Positions 21,115-30,970 of a stretch of DNA of 64,000 bases are shown here, one piece after another. A program made the position numbers and the translations under genes. A model generated the notes under the pieces. That model was not told the origin of the DNA and did no database searches. It saw only the letters and a list, made by a program, of their open reading frames with translations. The DNA comes from Companilactobacillus insicii. Its GTDB lineage: Bacteria; Bacillota; Bacilli; Lactobacillales; Lactobacillaceae. The stretch is taken from NCBI RefSeq assembly GCF_003946015.1, contig NZ_RHNU01000010.1:1-64000 (forward strand), written 5' to 3'. Each line of letters starts with the position of its first letter. Within the stretch, counting starts at the first letter, position 1.

Positions 21115-22613
21115 TAATTATCACCTGCCATTTCAACATTCATATTTTCAAGATCAACTTCTTTTGATTTAGCAGTATTTTTAACCATGAAAGTAATAGC
21201 TAAAGCAATGACACAAAATAGGATTGCAACACCAAAGGCTGCATGATATCCACTCAATGTTGCATTAAAATAACTATCCTGATATTTAAGTGGTGAATGA
21301 GCAAGTAAGCTTTTGCCCGGCTTCAAATTATTCGTCACGTTCGTTAGAACACTGACTAAGATAGCTGTACCCATAGAACTGAAAACCTGGCGAACAGTAT
21401 TATTTACAGCTGTTCCGTGACTCATTAAGTTCAATGGCAAAGCATTCATTCCATCAGTTGTAACTGGCATTAGAACCATTGAAATACCAAACATACGAAC
21501 CATGTATAGAACAACAATATCTAGAACTGGTGTTGTCTTTGTTAAGAATAAGAACGGAATTGTTCCTGCTGTTAACAAGAACATACCCATACGAGCTAAG
21601 TCCTTTGGTCCGAATCTATCAAATGCACGACCAGTAATAGGACTCATAACACCAATTAAAATGGCACCCGGTAGCAATGTTAATCCGGAATGGAATGCGC
21701 TCATTCCTTTAACAATTTGCAAGTATAATGGCAAGATCATTTCTACACCAACCATAGCCATATTAGTTACAGAAGACAATGCGGCAGCAACCGCAAACTT
21801 CTTTTCTTTGAAAACACGTAGTTCCAAGAATGGTGTATCCATCTTCAATTGACGATACCCAAACAAAATAACAACGATAACTCCACCAATAATAGTACTT
21901 AATACAATTGGTGAACCCCAACCATTGTCACCAACAGATGAGAATCCGTACAAGACTGAACCAAATCCAACTGTTGATAAGATCAGCGACAAAATATCAA
22001 GTTTTGATCGTTTAGTTTGAATAACTGGCTTCATATAAATAAAAGCTAAAATAAGTACGATCACAACAATAGGAATAATCATTCCGAATAAATCACGCCA
22101 TGTAAAGTTATCGATGATCCAACCTGACAAAGTAGGTCCAATGGCCGGTGCTAAACCGATAACTAATCCACCCAATCCCATGGCAGTACCACGCTGATTG
22201 GCTGGGAAAATTGAAAGCATAATAACTTGCATAAGTGGCATTGTAATACCAACACCAACAGCTTGAATCAAACGTCCAGCTAAGATGGTTCCAAAGTTTG
22301 GCGCTGTAAAACACATAATCGTTCCAATTAAGAACGTAGACATGGCAATAATATATAAGATCTTATTACTAAAATTATTACTTAGCCATGCGGTAACAGG
22401 AATCATAATACCGTTAACCATCAGGAATCCAGTAGTCAACCACTGAACAGCTGAAGTTGTAACATTGAATTCTTTCATTAAGGTCGGAAACGCAGTAGTT
22501 AAAATTGTTCCATTAAGAACAGTACAGAATGTTCCGACAAGTAAGACCATAACTAACAAATTACGATTAAATGGCTTACCATTAACATCCAAATGTTCAC
22601 TACTATTTTGCAT
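21114..22613 (-). CDS. DHA2-family MFS multidrug efflux transporter
   Basis: A 499-residue protein with about 14 hydrophobic segments, the size of EmrB/QacA-type drug:proton antiporters. Motif A-like segments appear as GRLIQAVGVGITMPLMQVIM and GRAFDRFGPKDLARMG; motif C-like GLAPAIGPTLSGWIID lies in helix 5. It exports hydrophobic compounds from the cytoplasmic membrane; the substrate cannot be told. It is flanked upstream by a MarR regulator (25 nt) and downstream by an overlapping DUF4811 gene, forming one operon. Confidence 0.92.
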   Translation of the reverse strand: MQNSSEHLDVNGKPFNRNLLVMVLLVGTFCTVLNGTILTTAFPTLMKEFNVTTSAVQWLTTGFLMVNGIMIPVTAWLSNNFSNKILYIIAMSTFLIGTIMCFTAPNFGTILAGRLIQAVGVGITMPLMQVIMLSIFPANQRGTAMGLGGLVIGLAPAIGPTLSGWIIDNFTWRDLFGMIIPIVVIVLILAFIYMKPVIQTKRSKLDILSLILSTVGFGSVLYGFSSVGDNGWGSPIVLSTIIGGVIVVILFGYRQLKMDTPFLELRVFKEKKFAVAAALSSVTNMAMVGVEMILPLYLQIVKGMSAFHSGLTLLPGAILIGVMSPITGRAFDRFGPKDLARMGMFLLTAGTIPFLFLTKTTPVLDIVVLYMVRMFGISMVLMPVTTDGMNALPLNLMSHGTAVNNTVRQVFSSMGTAILVSVLTNVTNNLKPGKSLLAHSPLKYQDSYFNATLSGYHAAFGVAILFCVIALAITFMVKNTAKSKEVDLENMNVEMAGDN

Positions 22614-22638
22614 AATAGTAATTTCCTTCTTTCATTTT

Positions 22639-23082
22639 CTATTTATTACTATCGGGGATTTTTACTTTATCGAGATTGGCGTAAACTTTGGCCAAAATAA
22701 CGTGCAATTCATCTTTTTCAGTATCTGTAATTCCAGAATAAATCGTCTTATTTGAATCTTTGAATGCAGCTCTGAGCTTATCTCCAAACTCTCGCCCCGC
22801 TTCAGTAATTTGGACAATTTTTCTACGACGATTAGTTTCGTCAATTTTTCGATGAACCAAACCATACTTCTCAAGTTTTTTTAATGATCGAGCGATGATT
22901 GCTCCATCAAACAAAGTTACTTCACCAATCTTCTCTTGGTTATAACCTGGATGTTTAGTAACTATCATCATTATTATGCAATCGGCAATATTCAAATCTC
23001 TTTCCTTAAGAAAAGATGACAAAATTCTCTTTCGCTGCATCATAAATCTCACTGCAAAACCTATTAAATCGTAGTCGTCCAT
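22639..23082 (-). CDS. MarR family transcriptional regulator
   Basis: A 147-residue winged-helix protein. The recognition region reads QEKIGEVTLFDGAIIARSLKKLEKYGLVHR, followed by the wing with KIDETNRRRKIVQITEAG. It is the first gene of an operon with the MFS exporter and DUF4811 protein, so it probably represses its own operon until a drug-like ligand binds. I chose ATG 23082, preceded by AGGAG; an ATG four codons upstream overlaps that ribosome site. A strong inverted repeat surrounds the predicted promoter (23126-23182). Confidence 0.9.
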   Translation of the reverse strand: MDDYDLIGFAVRFMMQRKRILSSFLKERDLNIADCIIMMIVTKHPGYNQEKIGEVTLFDGAIIARSLKKLEKYGLVHRKIDETNRRRKIVQITEAGREFGDKLRAAFKDSNKTIYSGITDTEKDELHVILAKVYANLDKVKIPDSNK

Positions 23083-23125
23083 TGTTCTCCTCATAAAATT
23101 AAAAATTTATTTCTAAATAGCAACA

Positions 23126-23182
23126 AAAAATATGCTATACCCAATTGTTGATAAAATCAAGAGTTAAATATAGCATATTTTT
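23126..23182 (-). promoter_or_regulatory. Inverted repeat flanking the marR operon promoter (candidate operator)
   Basis: AAAAATATGCTATA (23126-23139) and TATAGCATATTTTT (23169-23182) are perfect 14-bp complements. On the minus strand the arm nearer marR contains a likely -10 (TATAGC), and TTGAT-TTT-ATCAA, itself a small dyad, lies between the arms near the -35. This fits an autoregulatory operator, but binding is inferred. Confidence 0.5.
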
Positions 23183-23230
23183 GTGAAACTGTTTCCACAT
23201 TAAAAAAGCCTGATAAGTTGCACTCTACTA

Positions 23231-23264
23231 AAAAAGACGGAGACATTTTGTCTTCTCCGTCTTT
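23231..23264 (-). terminator. Terminator after trpS
   Basis: AAAGACGGAGA pairs with TCTCCGTCTTT around a short loop, with T-rich flank on the minus strand. It lies about 60 nt past the trpS stop. Confidence 0.8.
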
Positions 23265-23323
23265 AATTCAATTATAATCATAAATCTAAGTAATGCTCAG
23301 AGATTACCGTTCTTTAACGCGCT

Positions 23324-24589
<1,266 letters not shown>

Positions 24590-24595
24590 GCTATA

Positions 24596-24624
24596 AGCAT
24601 AATTAAAAACAACCAAATTGTCAA
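24596..24624 (-). promoter_or_regulatory. Promoter of the trpS leader
   Basis: On the minus strand TTGACA (24619-24624) and TATGCT (24596-24601) are spaced by 17 nt, placing the start of the T-box RNA near 24589. The -35 lies only 13 nt before the divergent helD start codon. Confidence 0.65.
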
Positions 24625-24637
24625 CGAGAGGTAACTT

Positions 24638-26926
24638 ATGACCGTTAACGAAACTAAAGAACAAGAACAAATTAGAGTCGATCAAATTGCTCAAAAAATC
24701 GACGATAAAATCAATCGAGCTACTGAGAATCTTGAAAAGGCTCATACAGAAACTCACAATATTTACCGAAACTATGGTGAGAATACCAAGGTTAACACCT
24801 TTGAAGTCGATGACCAAATGGAAACCAATGCTTCAGTGCAACAACAAAAGCAATTGGTTGCCTTAGCCGTTGAAAATGAAAATATTCTAGAATCAAATAA
24901 ACTCAAGCTGGAGAACTTACAAGGTTCTCCATACTTTGGCAGAATCGATATCGTTGAAGATGGTGAAGAAGATACTCTATATATTGGAACTTCGACTTTA
25001 CAAGATGACGATGGTGAATTCTTAATTTACGATTGGCGTGCTCCTATTTCGGGTATTTACTACAATGGTGTACTTGGAAAGGTAAGCTACCCTACTCCCA
25101 CCGGAAAAGCTGAAGTGGATCTCAAAAAGAAACGTCAATTTCAAATTATCAACAACAAAATTAAAAATATGTTCGACACAAACGAAACGGTTGGAGATGA
25201 AATTCTTCAATCTGTCTTAAGTGAATATAGTGACGAATATATGAAAAATATTGTGGCAACGATTCAACATGAACAAAATACGATTATTCGTGATACTCAT
25301 TCTGACGTGTTGCTAGTTCAAGGTGTCGCGGGAAGCGGCAAGACATCTGCCATTTTGCAGCGAGTTGCCTATTTGCTTTATCACAGCAGATCAACCTTAG
25401 ACGCTGACAAAATCGTTTTATTCTCACCCAATCGTCTCTTCAGTAATTATATTTCTGAAGTTCTACCGAGTTTAGGTGAAAGAAACATGCGCCAAGTTAC
25501 ATTCAATGAATTTGTTTCATTGCGTTTAACAGGCATTCAAGTAGAAACACTATTTGAACGTTATGAAAAAGATGAACGTAATCTTCCACAAACCACAGTA
25601 GATATAAGATTATTCAAAGAAAGTGCTGATTTCCTTGAAAACTTAGAATTAACTGAAAAAGAAAATAAAGAACATACTTTATACTTTGAAGATATTATCT
25701 TCGAAGGAAAACCATTCTTTACTAAAGAAGAAATATCTGAAATTTATGATAAGCAAAATACAGCCTTTAGTATTCCTGACCGATTCCTAAAAACTAAAAA
25801 TATTTTGATTAAGCGTCTTAAAAAACGTATCCACAATGATCGTGACGAAGATTGGGTTCAAGCCGAGATTGATAACCTCGGCGATGAAGACTTCCAACAA
25901 ATAATTACTGATCATAATATTGAGGAATCGACTAATCAACGCTCTATCATCGCAGAAGAATTCCTAAAAGAACGTTATGCTCCTATATATAATGCACTGA
26001 TCAATAATTACTTCTTCGATCCATATAAAGAATATGTCTTCTTACTATCAAATATGAAACAAAACTTAGTATCAGATAGAGTATGGCAGACCATGATTGA
26101 ATCTATTGATCACGCTGTAGAGTCACATAAATTAGGATTAAGTGATGCGGTCGCAATTCTATACTTACGCGATTTCATTACCGACAATGGAATCAACCAT
26201 AATATCCAACACATCTTTATCGATGAGATACAAGACTACACAATGGCACAATTAAAATATATTTCTCATTCATTTCCTAATGCAAAGATGACATTGCTCG
26301 GAGACAGAGCTCAAGATGTGCTGACTAGCTCTTACCGAAACAAAGATGTCATCACAGCAATCTGTGAATTGTATAAGGGTAAAAAAGTTACAACCATTAC
26401 TCTCAACCAAAGTTATCGTTCAACTGCGGAAATCACAAATTTTGCAAAGTCACTTCTACCTAACGCTGACGAGATAAAATCTTTCTCTAGAAAAGGTGAA
26501 GTTCCTACGATCAAAGTCTTTGAGGATGAGTCTGACTACTATAAGGGTCTCAAAAAGACTGCGCAAGAACTAACTGACAAATACGAGACTGTAGCAATCT
26601 TAACCAGAAACCAAGCTCAGGCCGAGCAAGTATATGCTCATTTCAGTGATGAATCTATTATTACCTTAGTCGATGCAGGTTTCCGTTCCATTCCTAAGGG
26701 AATTATTGTTCTGCCAATATATCTAGCCAAGGGATTAGAATTCGACGCTGTGATTGGGCACAATGTATCGGCTCAAAACTATCCTGATTCAAGGAGCCGA
26801 GATACACTGTATACTATCTGCACACGTGCAATGCACAATCTGACTATCTGTATTGAAAAAACACCATCTCCATTATTGGACAATATAAATATTGAAGATT
26901 ATGATACCTCTTCAGCAATTAAATAA
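24638..26926 (+). CDS. helD: RNA polymerase recycling motor HelD (UvrD/Rep-like ATPase)
   Basis: A 762-residue superfamily 1 helicase-like ATPase. In Gram-positives HelD pulls stalled RNA polymerase off nucleic acid, with an N-terminal coiled coil entering the secondary channel. Seen here: a helical N-terminus rich in Lys/Glu/Gln (residues 1-95), Walker A GVAGSGKTSAILQRV near residue 229, a long insert, Walker B IDEIQDY, the motif III-like LLGDRAQD, and QSYRSTAEI. AGAGG precedes the ATG. It stands alone, divergent from trpS, and its last 28 nt overlap a convergent small membrane gene. Confidence 0.92.
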   Translation: MTVNETKEQEQIRVDQIAQKIDDKINRATENLEKAHTETHNIYRNYGENTKVNTFEVDDQMETNASVQQQKQLVALAVENENILESNKLKLENLQGSPYFGRIDIVEDGEEDTLYIGTSTLQDDDGEFLIYDWRAPISGIYYNGVLGKVSYPTPTGKAEVDLKKKRQFQIINNKIKNMFDTNETVGDEILQSVLSEYSDEYMKNIVATIQHEQNTIIRDTHSDVLLVQGVAGSGKTSAILQRVAYLLYHSRSTLDADKIVLFSPNRLFSNYISEVLPSLGERNMRQVTFNEFVSLRLTGIQVETLFERYEKDERNLPQTTVDIRLFKESADFLENLELTEKENKEHTLYFEDIIFEGKPFFTKEEISEIYDKQNTAFSIPDRFLKTKNILIKRLKKRIHNDRDEDWVQAEIDNLGDEDFQQIITDHNIEESTNQRSIIAEEFLKERYAPIYNALINNYFFDPYKEYVFLLSNMKQNLVSDRVWQTMIESIDHAVESHKLGLSDAVAILYLRDFITDNGINHNIQHIFIDEIQDYTMAQLKYISHSFPNAKMTLLGDRAQDVLTSSYRNKDVITAICELYKGKKVTTITLNQSYRSTAEITNFAKSLLPNADEIKSFSRKGEVPTIKVFEDESDYYKGLKKTAQELTDKYETVAILTRNQAQAEQVYAHFSDESIITLVDAGFRSIPKGIIVLPIYLAKGLEFDAVIGHNVSAQNYPDSRSRDTLYTICTRAMHNLTICIEKTPSPLLDNINIEDYDTSSAIK

Positions 26927-27204
26927 GTTTCGTAAAGTAAAATACTTGCTAACGAAGCACAAGTCGCTAAGCCAAAGATCAACTGTAATTTACTACGACG
27001 AGTATAGCCAAGATAAGTTAAAATAACTCCCATAACAAAAATGACGAGTAATGGCATCAATACATCGTCAACAAATAGTGAATCTAGCATTAACAAGAAC
27101 AGAAGTGTCATCATTGCTCTTGATCGAGAAATATTAACTATCAATAATGCTTCGAAAATTTGAAATACAAACATTACTATTGATATTTTAGATAAGTCCC
27201 ACAT
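26899..27204 (-). CDS. Small membrane protein, unknown
   Basis: A 101-residue hydrophobic protein with three or four predicted membrane segments (roughly residues 9-24, 31-45, 48-67 and 75-95) and a basic loop YTRRSKLQ. It is not recognised. The start is supported by AGAAGG 8-9 nt upstream of the ATG. The 3' end overlaps the end of convergent helD by 28 nt, so transcripts from both strands would overlap. No neighbour gives a clue to function. Confidence 0.6.
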   Translation of the reverse strand: MWDLSKISIVMFVFQIFEALLIVNISRSRAMMTLLFLLMLDSLFVDDVLMPLLVIFVMGVILTYLGYTRRSKLQLIFGLATCASLASILLYETYLIAEEVS

Positions 27205-27300
27205 TGGCAGTCACCTTCTAAAAAAACAATAGCTAACTAATGTAAATATTCAGTAAATTTAATGTAAATTATGTGTAAATATTAGTTTTCAACTTAAAAA

Positions 27301-27339
27301 AATATCCACCGATGAATAATTCATCAGTGGATATTTTTT
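27301..27339. terminator. Bidirectional terminator
   Basis: AATATCCAC-GATGAAT pairs with ATTCATC-GTGGATATT over 16 bp with one mismatch. A-rich flank on the left and T-rich flank on the right let it work on both strands; it directly follows the minus-strand gene ending at 27342. Confidence 0.8.
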
Positions 27340-27341
27340 GT

Positions 27342-28007
27342 TTAAATTAAAATTGTACCAACAATGGAACTTACAATGGCAACTAACATAGACATCTTTT
27401 CGTCTTGAGTATACAAGTAAGTCAATGCATAGCACCAACCGAGAGCCATCATCATAAAGAATTGTAATAATGAACCTGGCAAACTAATAGCACCAGCAAT
27501 AATACCACTAAAAATAATTCCGATGATTGCATTCGAAGCAGTGCTCTTTCTAAAGAAATAATTGAAGAAAAATCCTGTTTGAACCAACTGTTGTTGAATT
27601 GTAATAATAAATACATTTGCAATTATATTAAAAATAAATACTTTTTGATCTGAACTAATAACATCGTCATTTTTAAAACGTGGTAATTTGCCCGTAACTT
27701 GTAAATAGCTGACCATAATTCTCAACGCACATACTAAAATGATCATCAACGTCACTAATCCGATGTTCGAAGTCAATGAACTCATGAATCCTCTGGGATT
27801 GTCAGAAAATGAACGTCTCTCCCGCAAATAACGCCTTGCCATCAAGAATAAGAATACTAGACCTACTGCAAAAAATATTGCAGTCAAAATCATATTTAAT
27901 CCTTTGTCAGTTGCAGCAATGTTTTTTAAACTCAATGTGATTATAGAAAATATAATCCAAATTATATATCTGACTAAATCTGTTCCCGGAGATTCTCCTA
28001 CTCGCAT
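27342..28007 (-). CDS. CPBP-family-like membrane protein lacking the catalytic motif
   Basis: A 221-residue protein with about six membrane segments. The C-terminal half resembles CPBP (CAAX protease and bacteriocin-processing) proteins in layout. However, where active members have EExxxR, this one reads QQQLVQTG (residues 138-145), and the later His-containing helix reads FSGIIAGAISLPG. The Glu, Arg and His of the active site are therefore missing, and the protein is unlikely to be a protease. GGAAG lies 10 nt upstream of the ATG. It may be a non-enzymatic paralog, or my family assignment may be wrong. Confidence 0.55.
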   Translation of the reverse strand: MRVGESPGTDLVRYIIWIIFSIITLSLKNIAATDKGLNMILTAIFFAVGLVFLFLMARRYLRERRSFSDNPRGFMSSLTSNIGLVTLMIILVCALRIMVSYLQVTGKLPRFKNDDVISSDQKVFIFNIIANVFIITIQQQLVQTGFFFNYFFRKSTASNAIIGIIFSGIIAGAISLPGSLLQFFMMMALGWCYALTYLYTQDEKMSMLVAIVSSIVGTILI

Positions 28008-28119
28008 AATTAATATCTTCCAATCAATAATTTTACTTTGCTATTATATCATATACGAATACTTCAATTTTGTGAGCAATTCATCTATTATTAATTAGGT
28101 ATACGGAGGGATTTTTATA

Positions 28120-29187
28120 ATGAATAAAAATAAACGAATCTTTTATCTAGACTTCATTCGCGTAATAGCAATTTTTCTAGTAATTTTCATCCATGTTTCC
28201 GCCATTGATACGACACTCCATATTGGAAGTACTCAATGGCAAATTACCAAAATTCTTAACTATTTTGCCCACATCAGTGTCCCATTATTCTTTATGATTT
28301 CTGGATCACTTTTACTCAATAGCAAAAAAACAAAATCAATCAACTACACTTGGAAACAAAGAATTCCTAGAGTAGTGATTCCTTTTATACTTTGGTCTAT
28401 TATTTCACCAATCATTGTCGGAATCTATGCACATTCACTATCCATACACAATGTCCTTTCATCAATAAAGATGATGTTATATCAACCAACATCCCCTACG
28501 CTATGGTTTATGTATCCATTAATTGGAATTTATATTATTTCTCCAATTATTAAAACTTTTGTAGAAAACGCAAATAGACAAATGCTCTGGTATGTAACGA
28601 TTATATGGCTAATAACTAACTCGTTATTACCATCAATCGCTAGTGTAATGCCAAAAAACTGGGTCAATGCTCTGACAATTTATCCAGTGGCACAATTCTA
28701 CTTGGTAGGTGGTTTTACTGGTTATTTCATACTTGGATACTTATTAACAAAAATAAACATTCATGATTTAAACAATATCTGGTTATGGATTGTAGCCTTA
28801 GTCGCCGGATTTGCTGGAAATTATATATCCGAGATTTTCCCCAAAATATTCGATGCATTCAATGGGTACTACGTAACATCCATATTCATCCCAATTATGT
28901 CAATTGCAGCATTCATTCTACTTCAAAAATGGGGTGAGAAAATTCACTCAAATAGAATTATCAAAACGTTTGAATTCCTATCACCTTTAGTATTTGGAAT
29001 CTACCTAGTTCACAACTTATTAATCTTATATATGGAACCTTGGTTTATGTCTGTCTTACCATTCGGCGGACTGGCAGCAACATTAATTCGCTATATCGCT
29101 GTAGCAGCCGTTTCGACTTTGATCATTTGGATCATCAGTTTGATCCCTGGACTTAATTATTTATTAACTGGAAGCAAAAAAAAATAA
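28120..29187 (+). CDS. Acyltransferase 3 family membrane protein
   Basis: A 355-residue integral membrane O-acyltransferase with about ten hydrophobic segments. The family start RIFYLDFIRVIAIFLVIFIHVSA contains the conserved DxxR and His. The segment KQRIPRVVIPFILWS is also typical (PF01757, WecH/OafA type). Such proteins acetylate cell-surface glycans or teichoic acid. GGAGGG precedes the ATG by about 9 nt. It is monocistronic, ending in a terminator shared with the convergent tetR gene. Confidence 0.88.
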   Translation: MNKNKRIFYLDFIRVIAIFLVIFIHVSAIDTTLHIGSTQWQITKILNYFAHISVPLFFMISGSLLLNSKKTKSINYTWKQRIPRVVIPFILWSIISPIIVGIYAHSLSIHNVLSSIKMMLYQPTSPTLWFMYPLIGIYIISPIIKTFVENANRQMLWYVTIIWLITNSLLPSIASVMPKNWVNALTIYPVAQFYLVGGFTGYFILGYLLTKINIHDLNNIWLWIVALVAGFAGNYISEIFPKIFDAFNGYYVTSIFIPIMSIAAFILLQKWGEKIHSNRIIKTFEFLSPLVFGIYLVHNLLILYMEPWFMSVLPFGGLAATLIRYIAVAAVSTLIIWIISLIPGLNYLLTGSKKK

Positions 29188-29212
29188 ATCTCAATTGAGG
29201 TTTATTTTTTTT
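29181..29212. terminator. Bidirectional terminator between acyltransferase and tetR
   Basis: AATAAATCTCAATTGAGGTTTATT is a near-perfect palindrome flanked by A on the left and T on the right. It overlaps the stop codon of the minus-strand tetR gene. Confidence 0.8.
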
Positions 29213-29804
29213 GTGCTGGAGCTAGACCTTTAATCAATAACTCGGTCCACTCTTGTGTATAAGGAACAATCCTTTCATACACGTCAGGACTAGAAATACC
29301 TTGAACTAACGCCTGGAAGTACAGTAGTAAGAATTCATCCGAATACTTCAAGTCAACTTTGCCTTCTTTTCGACCTCGATGGAACAAATCTAGCAACATC
29401 GTCACACTATTCTCTTGATATGTTTTCATCAATAACGTTAAGCCATGATCTTTTTTCTCAGTATAAAAGTGCATCATGTCATTATAAAATTGCTTATCAA
29501 TTTTTTCCAAGGCATTAATTTTATTTTGACTCAAAGCAATCATTGTTTCTTCAAACGATAAATTTTGTTCTATAATTTTTTCTGCACTACTAGCCAGCTT
29601 ACTTAAAAAATCTGTATATACTGCTTTAAACAAATTATCTTTACTATCAAAATACTTGAAAATAGTAGTTTTACCAACATTAGAACACTTGGCAATTTCT
29701 TCCATAGTTACATCTTCAGCACCTTCACTTGTATTCAACAGTTTAAAAGTTGCATCCAACACTTGTTGCTTCTTTTCTTGTGTTCTTTTTTCAAATCCGT
29801 CCAT
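29202..29804 (-). CDS. TetR family transcriptional regulator
   Basis: A 200-residue TetR-type repressor. The N-terminal helix-turn-helix reads VTMEEIAKCSNVGKTTIFKYFDSKDNLFKAV (given here only as a landmark for residues about 33-63, with KTTIFKYF as the recognition helix). It is divergent from an ABC exporter operon (30077-32584), and the 272-nt gap holds a good promoter for that operon, so control of the exporter is likely. The C-terminal ligand domain is not informative. The start is ATG at 29804. Confidence 0.9.
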   Translation of the reverse strand: MDGFEKRTQEKKQQVLDATFKLLNTSEGAEDVTMEEIAKCSNVGKTTIFKYFDSKDNLFKAVYTDFLSKLASSAEKIIEQNLSFEETMIALSQNKINALEKIDKQFYNDMMHFYTEKKDHGLTLLMKTYQENSVTMLLDLFHRGRKEGKVDLKYSDEFLLLYFQALVQGISSPDVYERIVPYTQEWTELLIKGLAPAQKK

Positions 29805-29916
29805 AATTGTTCCTCACTTTAAAACTATCACTAGTTATATGGTTCATTACTTATTATATTGTAATATATTATGTATCAATTAACGAGTATTAGTTCATAA
29901 TTTTACTTGAAAACTA

Positions 29917-29945
29917 TTGACTAAGCGATAATAAGTATATATTAT
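29917..29945 (+). promoter_or_regulatory. Promoter of the ABC exporter operon
   Basis: TTGACT (29917-29922) and TATTAT (29940-29945) with 17-nt spacing. The leader to the start codon at 30077 is about 125 nt. AT-rich dyads around it may hold the TetR site, but I could not define one. Confidence 0.6.
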
Positions 29946-30076
29946 TGAACTCATAAATGAACTTTAGTTTAGAAATATTTATATATAGCTATTTTATGAA
30001 CTATAGTCTGATAATCAGAACATTATTTTTAAACCGGAAAGCACGTTATAAATATTTTGAAGGGAGTCATTTTATT

Positions 30077-30958
30077 ATGACGGAAATTGTTAAGGTTCAA
30101 GGGTTACAAAAGAGATTCGGTAAATTCCGTGCCTTAAGAGATGTGAACTTTACGGTGAATTCTGGCGAGGTTGTGGGTTTCATTGGTCCAAATGGTGCCG
30201 GTAAATCTACAACAATTCGTACAATTCTTGGTATAATCAAGCGCGATGCGGGTAATGTAACAGTCTTTGGCAAGGATGTTTGGAAGAATAGCTATCAGAT
30301 CCACCAAAAGATTTCTTATGTTCCTGGTGATATTGCTCTATGGGGGAATCTCACAGGTGGTGAAATCATCGACCTATTCATGAAGCTTCATGGAAATGGT
30401 AGCCATAGAAAACGCGACTATTTGATCAAGAAGTTTGAATTAGATCCAAAGAAAAAATCAAAAAATTATTCCAAAGGTAATCGTCAAAAGGTCGGACTAA
30501 TCGCAGCATTATCTGTGGACTCTGATTTATATATTTTTGACGAACCCACTTCTGGATTGGATCCATTGATGGAAGCTGTTTTTCAAGACGAGGTCGCCAA
30601 AATCAAAGCCGATGGCAAGGCTATCCTGCTATCATCACATATTCTTAGTGAAGTCGAGCGACTCGCCGATAAAGTTGTAATTATTCGTCAGGGTACAGTG
30701 GTTGAATCTGGGACATTGGATCAGTTGCGTCATTTAACACGATCAACCATCACAATGGTTTCAGAGCTTAATGCATCTGATATGAGGTTCGTTAATGGTG
30801 TACACGACTTTTCTCAAAAAGGAAACCTCATTACATTTTCAGCAGACAATGAAAATATCAATGATATTTTAACTGAGGCTACAAAATTTGGACTCAAAAA
30901 ATTTGAATCAGTTCCTCCAACTTTGGAAGACCTATTCATGCGTCATTACGAAGGATAG
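30077..30958 (+). CDS. ABC exporter ATP-binding protein
   Basis: A 293-residue drug-exporter-type ATPase. Visible are Walker A GPNGAGKSTTIRTIL, the signature YSKGNRQKVGLIAAL, Walker B LYIFDEPTSGLDPL, and the switch His in LLSSHILSE. A C-terminal domain of about 80 residues follows, as in antibiotic and polyketide exporters. The ATG at 30077 follows AGGGAG by 10 nt; an in-frame ATG at 29957 overlaps the promoter and is rejected. The permease starts 12 nt downstream. Confidence 0.93.
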   Translation: MTEIVKVQGLQKRFGKFRALRDVNFTVNSGEVVGFIGPNGAGKSTTIRTILGIIKRDAGNVTVFGKDVWKNSYQIHQKISYVPGDIALWGNLTGGEIIDLFMKLHGNGSHRKRDYLIKKFELDPKKKSKNYSKGNRQKVGLIAALSVDSDLYIFDEPTSGLDPLMEAVFQDEVAKIKADGKAILLSSHILSEVERLADKVVIIRQGTVVESGTLDQLRHLTRSTITMVSELNASDMRFVNGVHDFSQKGNLITFSADNENINDILTEATKFGLKKFESVPPTLEDLFMRHYEG

Positions 30959-30970
30959 GGGGGAAACATT

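Noticed and set aside
27342-28007. Call as an active CPBP/Abi immunity protease
   Set aside because: The Glu, Arg and His of the active site are all replaced.
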